From a bacterium (lineage in GTDB: Bacteria > Myxococcota_A > UBA9160 > UBA4427), in the NCBI GenBank assembly GCA_024742285.1, contig JANSYR010000007.1, positions 62,001-126,000 of the forward strand: a DNA stretch of 64,000 nt, written 5' to 3'. Below the pieces are notes generated by a model. That model made no database searches. It saw only the letters and a program-made list of their open reading frames with translations, and had not been told where the DNA came from. Both the position numbers and the translations under genes were made by a program. Shown here piece after piece: positions 7,329 to 16,256 of the stretch; the stretch's first letter is position 1; each line of letters starts with the position of its first letter.

Positions 7329-8531
7329 ATGTCCGCCGCCCCGATCCTGCCCGCCTGCGCCCGGGGCTTCCTCGAAGAAGCGAAGGCGATCCAGCCCCGT
7401 CTGGTCGACCTCCGTCGCCGGATCCACCGGGAGCCCGAGATCGGCGTCGACAATCCGCGGACGCGGCAGAAGGTCCAGGACGAGCTCGCGGATCTCGACC
7501 TCGACGTCCGGCTACACGAAGAGACGAGCGGCCTGGTCGCGGTCCTTCGCGGCGGGAAGCCCGGCCGCCGTATCCTGCTCCGCGGCGACACCGACGCCCT
7601 GCCCATGCCCGAGCAGACCGGGCTCGACTTCGCGAGCGAGATCGACGGCGCGATGCACGCCTGCGGACACGATGCCCATACCGCGATGCTCACCGGAGCC
7701 GCTCGCCTCCTGGCTGCAAGGCGGGAGGACCTCGCCGGCGAGGTCGTCTTCATGTTCCAGCCCGGCGAAGAGGGCTTCGGCGGTGCCGAGGTGATGCTGC
7801 GCGAAGGCATGCCGGACTTCGACGCCTGCTTCGCGCTCCACGTCGCGCCCCAGATCCCGACCGGGCGCGTGGGCTCGCGGGCCGGCGCGATCATGGCGAG
7901 CTTCGACGACTTCGAGATCGAGGTCCGCGGCCGCGGCGGCCACGCGTCGATGCCGAGCGACTGCATCGACCCGATCCCGATCGCGGCCGAGATCGTGCTC
8001 GCGCTCCAGAGCTTCGTCACGCGCCGGATCCCGGCGGCGGATCCGGGCGTACTGACCGTCTCGCAGATCCACGGCGGCACGACGAGCAACGTCATCCCCG
8101 ACGTCGTGCGGCTGAACGGCACCCTGCGCGCACTCTCCGACCGGACGCGCGCGAGGCTGCTCGAGGCGCTTCCGCGGATCTGTGAGGGCATCGCGTCGAC
8201 CCACCAGGCAACGGCGGTGGTCGACATCCAGGGTGGCTATCCGGTCGTGATGAACGACGCCGCTTTCGACGCGTTCGCGCGGGAGACCGCGGCGGAGCTC
8301 CTCGGCGAGCGGGCGCCGATCCTCCTCCCCGCGCCGATCATGGGAGCCGAGGACTTCGCCTACGTGCTCGATCGCGCACCGGGCGTGATGATGCTCCTCG
8401 GCGTGCGTCCGCCCGACGAGAAGGATCCCCAGCCCTGCCATTCGAGCCGCATGATGCTCGACGAGGATGCGATGGCCCTCGGCAGCGCACTCCACGCGAC
8501 GATCGCGACCCGCTACCTCGCGGCGGGATGA
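7329..8531 (+). CDS. M20D-family amidohydrolase (aminoacylase/hippurate hydrolase-like)
   Basis: 400 residues, normal for the family. It hydrolyses N-acyl or N-aroyl amino acids, or related amides, with a two-metal site. Visible motifs: RGDTDALPMPEQTG, HACGHDAHTAML (Cys/His ligands), QPGEEGFGGAEVML (catalytic Glu pair), ALHVAPQIPTG, the lid-domain RGRGGHASMP, and a late metal-site His in CHSSRMMLDEDAM. There is no signal peptide, so it is cytoplasmic. GAGG 5 nt upstream supports the ATG at 7329. Substrate unknown. Confidence 0.9.
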   Translation: MSAAPILPACARGFLEEAKAIQPRLVDLRRRIHREPEIGVDNPRTRQKVQDELADLDLDVRLHEETSGLVAVLRGGKPGRRILLRGDTDALPMPEQTGLDFASEIDGAMHACGHDAHTAMLTGAARLLAARREDLAGEVVFMFQPGEEGFGGAEVMLREGMPDFDACFALHVAPQIPTGRVGSRAGAIMASFDDFEIEVRGRGGHASMPSDCIDPIPIAAEIVLALQSFVTRRIPAADPGVLTVSQIHGGTTSNVIPDVVRLNGTLRALSDRTRARLLEALPRICEGIASTHQATAVVDIQGGYPVVMNDAAFDAFARETAAELLGERAPILLPAPIMGAEDFAYVLDRAPGVMMLLGVRPPDEKDPQPCHSSRMMLDEDAMALGSALHATIATRYLAAG

Positions 8532-8698
8532 GCGTCGCCCGAGCCCCCCGGCCTCCACGAAACCCCTGCTAGACTCCCGCCGCCCGAGCGCCCGGCGAGC
8601 CCTGCTCGTCCGGCCGGGCCGGCTTCGTCGTGCACGCGGAGCCCGCCTCCTCCGACGTCCTGTCGGCGAGGCCTTCAATACGATTCGGGAGACGACGC

Positions 8699-9526
8699 GT
8701 GGATTGGGAACGAGTGATCGGGCTCGGCGTGGCCGGCAACTTCACGGGCCACCTCGAGCAGGCCGGCGAGGCCGACGACTTCAAGGACCTCGTCATCGAG
8801 GACGCGAACGCGCCGAAGGGCGTCTTCCCCTTCTACGTCCCCGGCGACGGCGACCACTTCCTCCACACGTTCCCGGTCTCGAGCGACACGATCCGACTCG
8901 GCTCCGAAGACGAGAACCACCAGATCGAACCCGAGGTGTCGCTCCTCTGCGAGCTCACCTACGACGGCGACCGCGTGGTCGCGGTCACGCCGCGCCGGGC
9001 CATGGCCCACAACGACTGTTCGATCCGCCGCGAAGGCGCGAAGAAGATCAGCGAGAAGAAGAACTGGGGCGCGGACACCAAGGGGACCAGCGCCCAGTCG
9101 ATCGAGATCGACCGCTTCGAGGCGGGCGGGATCCTCGACCACTGCCGGATCGCTTCCTTCCTGCTCCGCGATGGCGCACTCACGGACTACGGCGTCGACT
9201 CGCCCGCGTCGAACTACAGCTACATGTACGGCCGCCTGCTCGACTGGCTGGTCGAGAAGCTCAACGGCCAGGTCGACGAAGGCCCCCTCGAGAACATCTC
9301 CGAGTGGCTCCGTATCGCCGGTCGCCCCGCGGAGGCGCTGATCTCGATCGGTGCGACGCGGTACACCGACTTCGGTGAGACCACTTTCCTCGCCCGTGGC
9401 GACCAGTCGATCGTCATCGTCTACGACGGGCGTGCCTTCGACGCCGAGCGGATCCGGGCGATCGCGCGCGGGGACGTCGAAGCCCCGGCCGAAGGGCTCG
9501 CGGTCCTTCGTCAGAACGTGATCTAG
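8699..9526 (+). CDS. DUF5718-family protein, possibly FAH-like fold
   Basis: 275 residues from GTG 8699. The sequence shows the strongly conserved segments I associate with DUF5718: GLGVAGNFTGHLEQAGEA, PFYVPGDGDHFLHTFP, HNDCSIRREGAKKISEKKNW and ISIGATRYTDFGETTFL. The NDxSxR plus K-K-W pattern recalls the catalytic core of fumarylacetoacetate-hydrolase-type proteins, so a metal-dependent hydrolase or decarboxylase is conceivable; that is inference. GTG 8699 is preferred over ATG 8630 because similarity begins at VDWERVIGLG, GGGAG precedes it, and a TACGAT hexamer at 8679-8684 would place transcription start about 8 nt before it. Confidence 0.78.
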   Translation: MDWERVIGLGVAGNFTGHLEQAGEADDFKDLVIEDANAPKGVFPFYVPGDGDHFLHTFPVSSDTIRLGSEDENHQIEPEVSLLCELTYDGDRVVAVTPRRAMAHNDCSIRREGAKKISEKKNWGADTKGTSAQSIEIDRFEAGGILDHCRIASFLLRDGALTDYGVDSPASNYSYMYGRLLDWLVEKLNGQVDEGPLENISEWLRIAGRPAEALISIGATRYTDFGETTFLARGDQSIVIVYDGRAFDAERIRAIARGDVEAPAEGLAVLRQNVI

Positions 9527-9601
9527 GCGTCGACCCGGGCAAGGGGCGCGCCCACGCCCCCGTCCCCTCAACCGACTTCTCCCGGCCTCAAGCGAGAACC
9601 C

Positions 9602-10420
9602 GTGATCGGAATCAAGCTCGCACTCCTGATCGCGATCCTCGTCGCCGGTGCCGCCGGCGCGGCGATGCCGCTCCGACGCCGGAACGCGGCGGGAAGCGAT
9701 CGTCTGCTGGGATGGGGCAACGCCTTCGCCGCCGGCGTGTTCCTCGCTGCGGGTCTCGTCCACATGTTGCCGGATGCGGACCGGACCTGGACCGCCCTCG
9801 GACACGACTACCCGACCGCCTTCGCCCTCGCCGGCCTCGCCTTCGTCTTCATGCTCCTCGTCGAACACGTCCTGCTCCCGGAGCAGGCCCACGAAGAGAT
9901 GCACGCGCCGAGCGGCGAACGCTTCGCGCACATCGCCGAGCGCCACCACCACGCGGGGGCGCACAGCGGCGACGCCATCGCGGCCTATGCCGTCCTGGTC
10001 GCCCTCTCGATCCACTCGCTCCTGGCCGGCCTCGCGCTCGGCGCGGAGGCGGAGCTCTCCCGAGCCCTCGTGATCTGGCTCGCGATCATCGCGCACAAGA
10101 CGGCCGCCGGGTTCGCGCTCGGCGTATCGCTCGCGCGAAGCGAGCTCCCGACGCGCCAGAGCTGGACCCTCGTCGCACTCTTCGCCGCGGCGACCCCGGC
10201 CGGCGGCCTGATCGGCGCGATCCTCGGCGAGGTCGTGGAAGGTCGCCTCGGGGCGGGCCTCGAGGCCACGTTCCTGTCGATCGCGGGCGGAACCTTCGTC
10301 TACGTCGCGACCTTCGACATCCTGCGCGACGAGTTTCCCGCCCCGGGCGGCCGCTTCGCGAAATGGTGCGTCTTGACCGCCGGCGTCGCCGCGATGAGCG
10401 CCCTCGCGCTCTGGACCTGA
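9602..10420 (+). CDS. ZIP-family metal transporter
   Basis: 272 residues with eight predicted membrane helices. The ZIP signature is present: ALSIHSLLAGLALG in helix IV and IIAHKTAAGFALG in helix V, whose His residues form the metal path. The variable loop between helices III and IV is His-rich (HIAERHHHAGAHSG), typical of Zn(II) or Fe(II) importers. GTG start at 9602. Stop at 10418-10420 abuts the convergent methyltransferase gene with no gap. Zn(II) uptake is the most likely role. Confidence 0.88.
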   Translation: MIGIKLALLIAILVAGAAGAAMPLRRRNAAGSDRLLGWGNAFAAGVFLAAGLVHMLPDADRTWTALGHDYPTAFALAGLAFVFMLLVEHVLLPEQAHEEMHAPSGERFAHIAERHHHAGAHSGDAIAAYAVLVALSIHSLLAGLALGAEAELSRALVIWLAIIAHKTAAGFALGVSLARSELPTRQSWTLVALFAAATPAGGLIGAILGEVVEGRLGAGLEATFLSIAGGTFVYVATFDILRDEFPAPGGRFAKWCVLTAGVAAMSALALWT

Positions 10421-11041
10421 CTAGCGCCCCTTCGCAGAGCCCCAGTACTGGAACGCGGCGATCGGCGGCGTCCCCGGGAGCGCCATCGTCTCGAGGGCCT
10501 CGATCTCGAAGCCTGCTTCCTCGATCAGCCTCGGCACTACGCGGTTGATGTGGCACCCGCCTGCGAGCCGCTTCCAGAGCGGATTCCATCGGTCCTGCCA
10601 CTTGCGGAGACGCGGATCCGGCGAGGCGCCGTGCTCCGCGAAGAGGAGCCGTCCGCCGGGCTTCAAGACCCGCTTCATCTGCGCGAGCGCCGTCCCGAAA
10701 TCCGGGATCGTGCAGAGCGTGAACGTCAACAGCACCGTATCCGCGCTGTCGTCCTCGAGCGGGATCTCCTCCCCCGGCAGTCCCAGCCACTCGACCGGAG
10801 AGGGAACCTGTTCCAGACGGGGCGCGGCCTTCTGGCGCATTCCCTCGGATGGCTCGAGCCCCCAGACCATCTCGACCTTGTCCGGATCGTAGAAGGGCAG
10901 ATTGATCGCCGACCCCATCCCGACCTCGAGGATTCGTCCGCGGGCTTCCGGCACGACTTTCTCGCGCTGCTTCAGGATCGGCGGGGTGGAGCATGCGGCG
11001 TCGATCAGACGGGGCAGGATGCGGTTCTCGTAGAAGCCCAT
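10421..11041 (-). CDS. Class I SAM-dependent methyltransferase, METTL7/UbiE-like
   Basis: 206 residues. SAM-binding motif I is ILEVGMGSAINLPFY, motif II LLTFTLCTIPDFG, motif III LKPGGRLLFAEHGASPDP. The conserved WQDRWNPLWKRLAGGCHIN block is characteristic of the METTL7-like group, whose members methylate lipid-like, thiol or other small acceptors. The ATG at 11041 has GGAG 8 nt upstream. It is divergent from a lipoprotein methyltransferase gene 134 nt away. The acceptor is unknown. Confidence 0.85.
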   Translation of the reverse strand: MGFYENRILPRLIDAACSTPPILKQREKVVPEARGRILEVGMGSAINLPFYDPDKVEMVWGLEPSEGMRQKAAPRLEQVPSPVEWLGLPGEEIPLEDDSADTVLLTFTLCTIPDFGTALAQMKRVLKPGGRLLFAEHGASPDPRLRKWQDRWNPLWKRLAGGCHINRVVPRLIEEAGFEIEALETMALPGTPPIAAFQYWGSAKGR

Positions 11042-11175
11042 GGACGATCTCCTCGGCGGGACGGCGCGCTCCGGATGGAAGCAGACTCGCGCGGGCGGCG
11101 CCCCGACCCCGGGTCGATGCGCGGGTCCAAGGCCCTGTGCGAGAGTCCGGACGACGAACCATGGAGCGAGAGCGG

Positions 11176-11913
11176 ATGCGAAACCGGGAACGAGCGGGAC
11201 GGACGACTCGAGGTGGGGCACGCCTGGGCGCGCTGGTGGCGATGGTCGCGCTCCTGGCGGGCTGCGCAGGGACCGGAGCGCCCCGCCCCGAGAACATGCC
11301 CGTCGACATCAACGATGTCTTCCTCGACGAAACGATGGACGTCGGCCAGTTCGTCGAACGCTTCGAGGGCGAGTCCCGGGCGGTCTACGCCCAGCGCTTC
11401 GCGATCGTCGAAGCCCTCGACCTCGCGCCGGGAGACGTCGTCGCCGACATCGGCGCGGGCACGGGCTTCTTCAGCTTCCTCTTTGCGGACGCCGTCGGCC
11501 GGACCGGCCGCGTCCAGGCGGTCGAGATCTCGCCCCGCTTTCTCGAGCACCTGCGCGCCGAGTCCGCGCGACGTGGACTCGAGAACTTCGACGTCGTCGA
11601 GGGCACGACGAACTCCGTCGAGCTCCCGACCGGCGAGACGCGGGTCGCCTTCATCTGCGACGTCTACCACCACTTCGAGGCGCCGATGGACTCCCTCGCG
11701 AGCCTCTACGAAGCGATCGAGCCCGGCGGCGAGCTCGTCCTGATCGAGTTCCACCGGATCGAGGGCGTTACCCCCGAGTTCCTCCTGAAGCACGTTCGTG
11801 CCGGGCGCGAGGTCTTCCAGGCGGAGATCGAGTCGGCGGGCTTCGTGTTCAAGGACGAGATCGAGCTCGAAGGACTCGACGACAACTACGTCCTGCGCTT
11901 CACGCGTCCCTGA
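11176..11913 (+). CDS. Lipoprotein-anchored SAM-dependent methyltransferase-like protein
   Basis: 245 residues. An N-terminal signal sequence ends in the lipobox LLAGC, so the protein should be lipidated and sit in the periplasm, an odd place for a SAM-dependent enzyme. The methyltransferase core is complete: VVADIGAGTGFFSFLFADAV, VQAVEISPRFLEHL, VAFICDVYHHFEAP, EPGGELVLIEFHR. The start at ATG 11176 gives a conventional signal peptide; ATG 11161 is an alternative. The stop is 44 nt before the crotonase gene, so the two may be co-transcribed. Confidence 0.82.
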   Translation: MRNRERAGRTTRGGARLGALVAMVALLAGCAGTGAPRPENMPVDINDVFLDETMDVGQFVERFEGESRAVYAQRFAIVEALDLAPGDVVADIGAGTGFFSFLFADAVGRTGRVQAVEISPRFLEHLRAESARRGLENFDVVEGTTNSVELPTGETRVAFICDVYHHFEAPMDSLASLYEAIEPGGELVLIEFHRIEGVTPEFLLKHVRAGREVFQAEIESAGFVFKDEIELEGLDDNYVLRFTRP

Positions 11914-11957
11914 GCCTGCGCTTCATGCGTCCCGGAGCCTGAGACGAGGAGAGCCTC

Positions 11958-12758
11958 ATGTCCCTGCCCTACCCGTGCGATCCCGAGGACCACGTCCTGA
12001 CCGAGCTCGTCGACCACGTCCTGGTCGTGACGATCAATCGCCCGGATCGGATGAACTCGATCGGTGGAACGGTCCTGACGGATCTCTCGCGCGTCTTCCT
12101 CGAAGCCGAACACGACAACGACGTGCGGGTCATCCTGCTGACCGGCGCGGGCCGCGCCTTCTGCTCCGGCCTCGACCTGAAAGACGTTTCGAGCGGAAAG
12201 ACGAACACCGGTGCGATGGGGCCGACGCGGATCAACGAGACGCCGCCCATGGTCATGCGACGGATGGACACGCCGATCCTCTGCGCCCTGAACGGCGCCG
12301 CCGCGGGCTACGGCATGGACATGGCCCTCGGCTGCGACCTGATCATCGCCTCCGACAAGGCACGCTTCGTACCGCCGATCCGTCGTGGCGCCGTCCCGGA
12401 GAGCGGCGGCACCTGGCTCCTTCCCCGCCTCGTCGGCTGGCACAAGGCGAGCGAGATCGTGATGCTCGGCCGGATTCTCGAGGCACCCGACATCGAGCGG
12501 CTCGGACTCGCGAACCGCGTTGTGCCCCACGACGAGCTGATGGATCAGGCGATGGGCTGGGCCCAGGAAATGGCGCACAACGCGCCCCTCGCCGTCCAGG
12601 CGGCCAAGCGCACCATGCGTCAGGGGCTCGACTCGACCTTCGAGGCGAACTCCCAGGCGGTCATGGCGGAGATCCTCCAGCTCTTCCGGACCGACGACTT
12701 CAAGGAGGCGATCATGGCCTTCATGCAGAAGCGCGACGCCAAGTTCGAAGGTCGTTAG
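11958..12758 (+). CDS. Enoyl-CoA hydratase/isomerase (PaaG-like crotonase)
   Basis: 266 residues. Oxyanion segments AGRAFCSGLDLKDV and NGAAAGYGMDMALGCD are present. The first classical hydratase Glu position is Asp (GMDMAL), and the second is not conserved; instead IRRGAVPESGGTWLLPRLVG places a Glu where PaaG-type isomerases use Asp (PDSGG). A delta3-delta2 isomerase or ring-related isomerase is thus as likely as a hydratase. GAGGAGAG precedes the ATG. A hairpin with 6-bp arms at 12799-12815 lies downstream, without a clean T-run. Confidence 0.88.
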   Translation: MSLPYPCDPEDHVLTELVDHVLVVTINRPDRMNSIGGTVLTDLSRVFLEAEHDNDVRVILLTGAGRAFCSGLDLKDVSSGKTNTGAMGPTRINETPPMVMRRMDTPILCALNGAAAGYGMDMALGCDLIIASDKARFVPPIRRGAVPESGGTWLLPRLVGWHKASEIVMLGRILEAPDIERLGLANRVVPHDELMDQAMGWAQEMAHNAPLAVQAAKRTMRQGLDSTFEANSQAVMAEILQLFRTDDFKEAIMAFMQKRDAKFEGR

Positions 12759-12990
12759 GCGAGCTCAGGCGCTCCGCGTCCCACTCGTACGCGACGGATT
12801 CCGTTCGCCACGGAACGGGCTCCGCTTTCCTTTCCCGATTCGTGCGCAGCACCCGACACGTCCTCAATCCCACCCCCGAAGCTTCCGATTTTCCCTTTGA
12901 AATCGGGGATTCACGCCCACCTCTGCGCGCGTTCTGCGACGCGGCTTCGGCGGGGTGTGCGCGGCTCCCTCTGAACGAAGGGCCAGTCGG

Positions 12991-15501
12991 ATGCGGGCTC
13001 GCACAGGGAGGCGAGCGCTGCTCGCTCTCGCGTGCGCGCTCACCTGGACAGGAATCGGATGGGGACAGGAGACGACGCGACCCGCGTCGCCGTCCGACCC
13101 GCCCGTCTTCATCGTCGAAGAAGGCGCGCCGCCGGGCTTCGAGAACCTCGACGTCCCGCAGCGCACGCTGATCGACGTCTCCTACGGAGGGCGCGATCTC
13201 CCCGTCGCGAGTGCCACCTACACCGACACCACGATCCGCTTCGACGACCCGGAGGCGATCGTGCGCGAGATCGACAACCTGCTCTATCCGACGCGGGTCC
13301 TGGAGGCGCTTCGAGGACGACTCCATGCGAACGTCGATCGCGCCTGTGTCGAGCCCGGCGTCCCCGCCGGCTGCGGCCTCCTTCAGCCCGAAGAGGCGGG
13401 TGTGATCTTCGACGCGAGCCGATTCCACGTCGAGATCTTCGTGAACCGAAGTCTGCTTCGGCTCTCGCGAATCAGTGAAGACGATCGGCTGCCCCCGCCG
13501 TCGGAGGAATGGACGGGCCTCGCGACGCTCGGCGGTTCCCTCTCTGGCACGGCGGAGAGCGACACCAACTACAGCTTCCGCGCCTCGACGCTTCTCGCGA
13601 AGGGCGCGACCCATCTCGACTTCCAGAGCGACGTCCAGACCGGCGGCAACTACGTCGTCGACCGCCTCACCCTCCACCACGATCGCAAGGATTGGCAGTA
13701 TTCCGCCGGGCTCTTCCGCTCGACGCCGTTTCGCATCCTCGGCGAGACGGAGATCGTCGGCTTCCGGGCGCGTACGTCGCTCAAGACCCGAACGCGCCTC
13801 TACCTGGACCGGGCCTACGGCAGTCGTCTCCGGGTCTTCCTCCAGCGCCGCTCCCTCGTACAGGTCTTCCGGGACGGGCGACTGCTCGTCGGCGGGATCT
13901 ACGACGTCGGCAACCAGGAGATCGACACCTCCGAGCTGCCCAACGGTGCCTACGAGGTCGAGATCCGGATCAAGGACCCGATCTCCGGCGAGCAAAGGGA
14001 AAGCCAGTTCTTCGCGAAGACGACCGACCTCCCGCCCCTCGGACAGATCCACTTCAACGTGGAGGGGGGCTTCCTTCGGGATCGTCGTGACCCGAGCGTT
14101 CCCCTCGACGTCTCGGGCGCCCCGCTCCTGCGTTTCAGCTCCGCGATGCGAACGAGCAAGCAGTTCGGGCTCGATTTCGACATGGCCCTCGTCGACGAGG
14201 AGACGCTCTTCACAGCGGGCGCGCTCTGGCTCGGTCGGAACACCGTCCTGCAAGCCGGCCCCCTCGTCACCAGTCGCGGTGCGGTCGGCAGCAGTTTCTT
14301 CGGCGCCTACGAGCGCGGTCCCTTCTTCGCGAACGCCAACCTCCGCGGCGTGTGGGGCGACAGCGGCTCCCGCTTCCTTCGCATCCCCTCGACGGACTTC
14401 ATCTACTCGACGGCCTACACCTGGAAGAACGTGCGCTTCGCGCTCCGCGGCGACGTCCGCGAGCGCGCCTTCGATCGCGAGCCGCGCTTCTCGATCACCC
14501 CCTCCGTCTCGGTTCCGCTCTTCCGGCGTTCGAGGCTCCGCGGGGACCTCCGCTTCGAGTACACCCACGGCGACCAGGGCAACGTGTTCTTCGCGAGGAT
14601 CGACCTCCTCGAGTGGGTGAAGGATTTCCAGTTCAGCCAATCGGCCACCGGGCGTTTCGAGGACACCCGCGGCCGACCTCGGGGCATCGCCGAGGCGGAC
14701 CTACGCGCGCGCTGGCGCAGCCCCGCGTCGATGCCGGCGGACGTGCAGGCCGACGTCCGCCTGGCTCGCAGGCGCGATCGAACGGCCTCGGGGATCACCA
14801 CCGACGTCCGCAGCCATCGCGGCTCGGTGAACGCGTTCGTCGAATACAACGTCTACGACCGCAACGAGCAGCCGGAGACGTTCTACGGAACGCAGTTCAG
14901 CATCGGCGTCGTGGGCGATCGCGACGGCGTGGAAGCGCTCGGAGACTCGACCGGGTCGAGTGCGGTCCTCGTCGAGATCGGCGGGGACTACGAGAACGGG
15001 CTCTTCGAGGTCTGGGTGAACGAGGCCCGGGTCACCAACGCGCGCGTCGGCCAGCCCGCTCTGGTCCCGCTCCCGCCCTACGCCGAGTACCGGGTCCGCA
15101 TCGCCTCGACGGGCGGCCAGTCGCTCACCTACGACTCGAAGCCCCGCAGCGTGGTGCTCTATCCGGGAACGAGCGCACGTCTCCATTGGGAGATCCGACG
15201 GGTCTTCGTCCTGATCGCGGCGGTCGTCTGGCCCGACGGCGCGCCGGTCGCCCACGGCGTCGTCTACGGGGGCGTCGAGATCGCGACGACCGACGAGAAC
15301 GGCTTCCTCCAGGCCGATGTCTCCGGCGCCGGACGCCTTCGAATCGAAGTTCCGGAACGCGAGGATGCGTGCTGGATCGACATCCCCGCCAACGAGGCGA
15401 AGGAAGACTTCGTCGTACTCGACGAGCTCACGTGTCTCGACTCGGACACGCTCGCCGCGACACGACCGTCGGTCGCGACCGCGCCGGTCAGTGCACGCTG
15501 A
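12991..15501 (+). CDS. Outer-membrane usher of a chaperone-usher pilus (TcfC/CS1-like)
   Basis: 836 residues. A signal peptide (RRALLALACALTWTGIGWG) is followed by an N-terminal domain, a long beta-rich region corresponding to the usher barrel (about 180-640), the plug-like segment GAYEVEIRIKDPISGEQRES, and C-terminal beta-sandwich modules with YAEYRVRI and VVYGGVEIATTDENGFLQAD, the usual usher plug and C-terminal features. Ushers form the outer-membrane pore for pilus assembly. Length and layout fit alternate or archaic families. It overlaps the convergent chaperone gene by 14 nt at the 3' end. A hairpin with 7-bp arms (12885-12891/12900-12906) lies upstream of the start. Confidence 0.8.
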   Translation: MRARTGRRALLALACALTWTGIGWGQETTRPASPSDPPVFIVEEGAPPGFENLDVPQRTLIDVSYGGRDLPVASATYTDTTIRFDDPEAIVREIDNLLYPTRVLEALRGRLHANVDRACVEPGVPAGCGLLQPEEAGVIFDASRFHVEIFVNRSLLRLSRISEDDRLPPPSEEWTGLATLGGSLSGTAESDTNYSFRASTLLAKGATHLDFQSDVQTGGNYVVDRLTLHHDRKDWQYSAGLFRSTPFRILGETEIVGFRARTSLKTRTRLYLDRAYGSRLRVFLQRRSLVQVFRDGRLLVGGIYDVGNQEIDTSELPNGAYEVEIRIKDPISGEQRESQFFAKTTDLPPLGQIHFNVEGGFLRDRRDPSVPLDVSGAPLLRFSSAMRTSKQFGLDFDMALVDEETLFTAGALWLGRNTVLQAGPLVTSRGAVGSSFFGAYERGPFFANANLRGVWGDSGSRFLRIPSTDFIYSTAYTWKNVRFALRGDVRERAFDREPRFSITPSVSVPLFRRSRLRGDLRFEYTHGDQGNVFFARIDLLEWVKDFQFSQSATGRFEDTRGRPRGIAEADLRARWRSPASMPADVQADVRLARRRDRTASGITTDVRSHRGSVNAFVEYNVYDRNEQPETFYGTQFSIGVVGDRDGVEALGDSTGSSAVLVEIGGDYENGLFEVWVNEARVTNARVGQPALVPLPPYAEYRVRIASTGGQSLTYDSKPRSVVLYPGTSARLHWEIRRVFVLIAAVVWPDGAPVAHGVVYGGVEIATTDENGFLQADVSGAGRLRIEVPEREDACWIDIPANEAKEDFVVLDELTCLDSDTLAATRPSVATAPVSAR

Positions 15502-16231
15502 CGCGGTTCTCGCTCCTGTAGGACTCGTACACCCGGACGGGTCCGTCGCTCGGCAGATCGACGTCCCAGATCTCGCGGGCGTAGAGGCGGTTGCCGGGGA
15601 GCTCCTGGCAGGTCTCGTCCACGCCCGCAGCGACCGGCCCCGGCGCGCAGGCTTCGAGCTTGCGCAGGAGGACGCTCGACCGACCGTTGTTCTCGAAGTG
15701 GAGCTTGCGGCCGTCACGGCTCACGACGAGCTCGGGGCGCGCATTCGGCGGCCGGATCAGGACGAGCACCTCGTACCCGACGAGCACCTTGAACGCGAGT
15801 TGCTCGGTCGTCTTCGTCGTATTCTCCTTCGGAACGAACGCGACGCGGTAGACGAGGTCCTCGTCGGTCGGAACCTGGCGCGCGACCAGGCGCACCCGCT
15901 TGCGTTCGTCGGGGCCGACGGCGAGGCGCTTCGGGGAGGCGAGGAGCCCGGCCTTGCGCGGATCGTCCAGGACCTCGCGCTTCGTCTCGTCGCCGGCGGG
16001 GTCGATCACGCGCTGGGCCTCGACCTCGACGAACAGCGTGTCCGACCCGTTGTTCCAGACCTCGACGTCGTGGCGCATCTGACCGGGCGCCTGCAGGTCG
16101 ACGATGATGTCCGACAGGACCATGTCCGCCGCCGCGGGCGCCGCGACGAGGAAGAGAGACAAGGTCAGCGCGAGCGCTCGCCCTCGCCCTCGCCCTCGCC
16201 CTCGGAAAAGTTCGTCGATCGATCGAGTCAT
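15488..16231 (-). CDS. Periplasmic pilus-assembly chaperone
   Basis: 247 residues. Signal peptide LALTLSLFLVAAPAAA, then an Ig-like pilus chaperone: ADMVLSDIIVDLQAPGQMRHD in the first strands, WNNGSDTLFVEVEAQRV, SPKRLAVGPDERKRVRLVA (the edge-strand region before the conserved Arg) and YRVAFVPKE. A second domain holds a Cys pair (LEACAPGP / DETCQEL). It would deliver the adjacent pilin to the usher by donor-strand complementation. GGGGGGAAG upstream supports the ATG at 16231. Codons 10-17 are built on a CGCCCT hexamer repeat. Confidence 0.8.
   Translation of the reverse strand: MTRSIDELFRGRGRGRGRALALTLSLFLVAAPAAADMVLSDIIVDLQAPGQMRHDVEVWNNGSDTLFVEVEAQRVIDPAGDETKREVLDDPRKAGLLASPKRLAVGPDERKRVRLVARQVPTDEDLVYRVAFVPKENTTKTTEQLAFKVLVGYEVLVLIRPPNARPELVVSRDGRKLHFENNGRSSVLLRKLEACAPGPVAAGVDETCQELPGNRLYAREIWDVDLPSDGPVRVYESYRSENRVSVH
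16179..16204. repeat. CGCCCT hexanucleotide tandem repeat inside the chaperone signal peptide
   Basis: About four copies of a 6-bp unit (CGCCCT) encode alternating Arg-Gly in the basic N-region of the chaperone signal peptide. Because the unit is 6 bp, copy-number change would add or remove two residues without a frameshift. Confidence 0.7.
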
Positions 16232-16256
16232 GCCACTTCCCCCCAGTCGTGGTCTC

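Noticed and set aside
11958-12758. Calling this crotonase a standard enoyl-CoA hydratase
   Set aside because: Both hydratase glutamates are replaced, so only the family name is supported.
12721-14640. 639-codon frame antisense to the usher gene
   Set aside because: Arg/Asp/Val-rich shadow with no domain; the usher reading has a signal peptide and family motifs.
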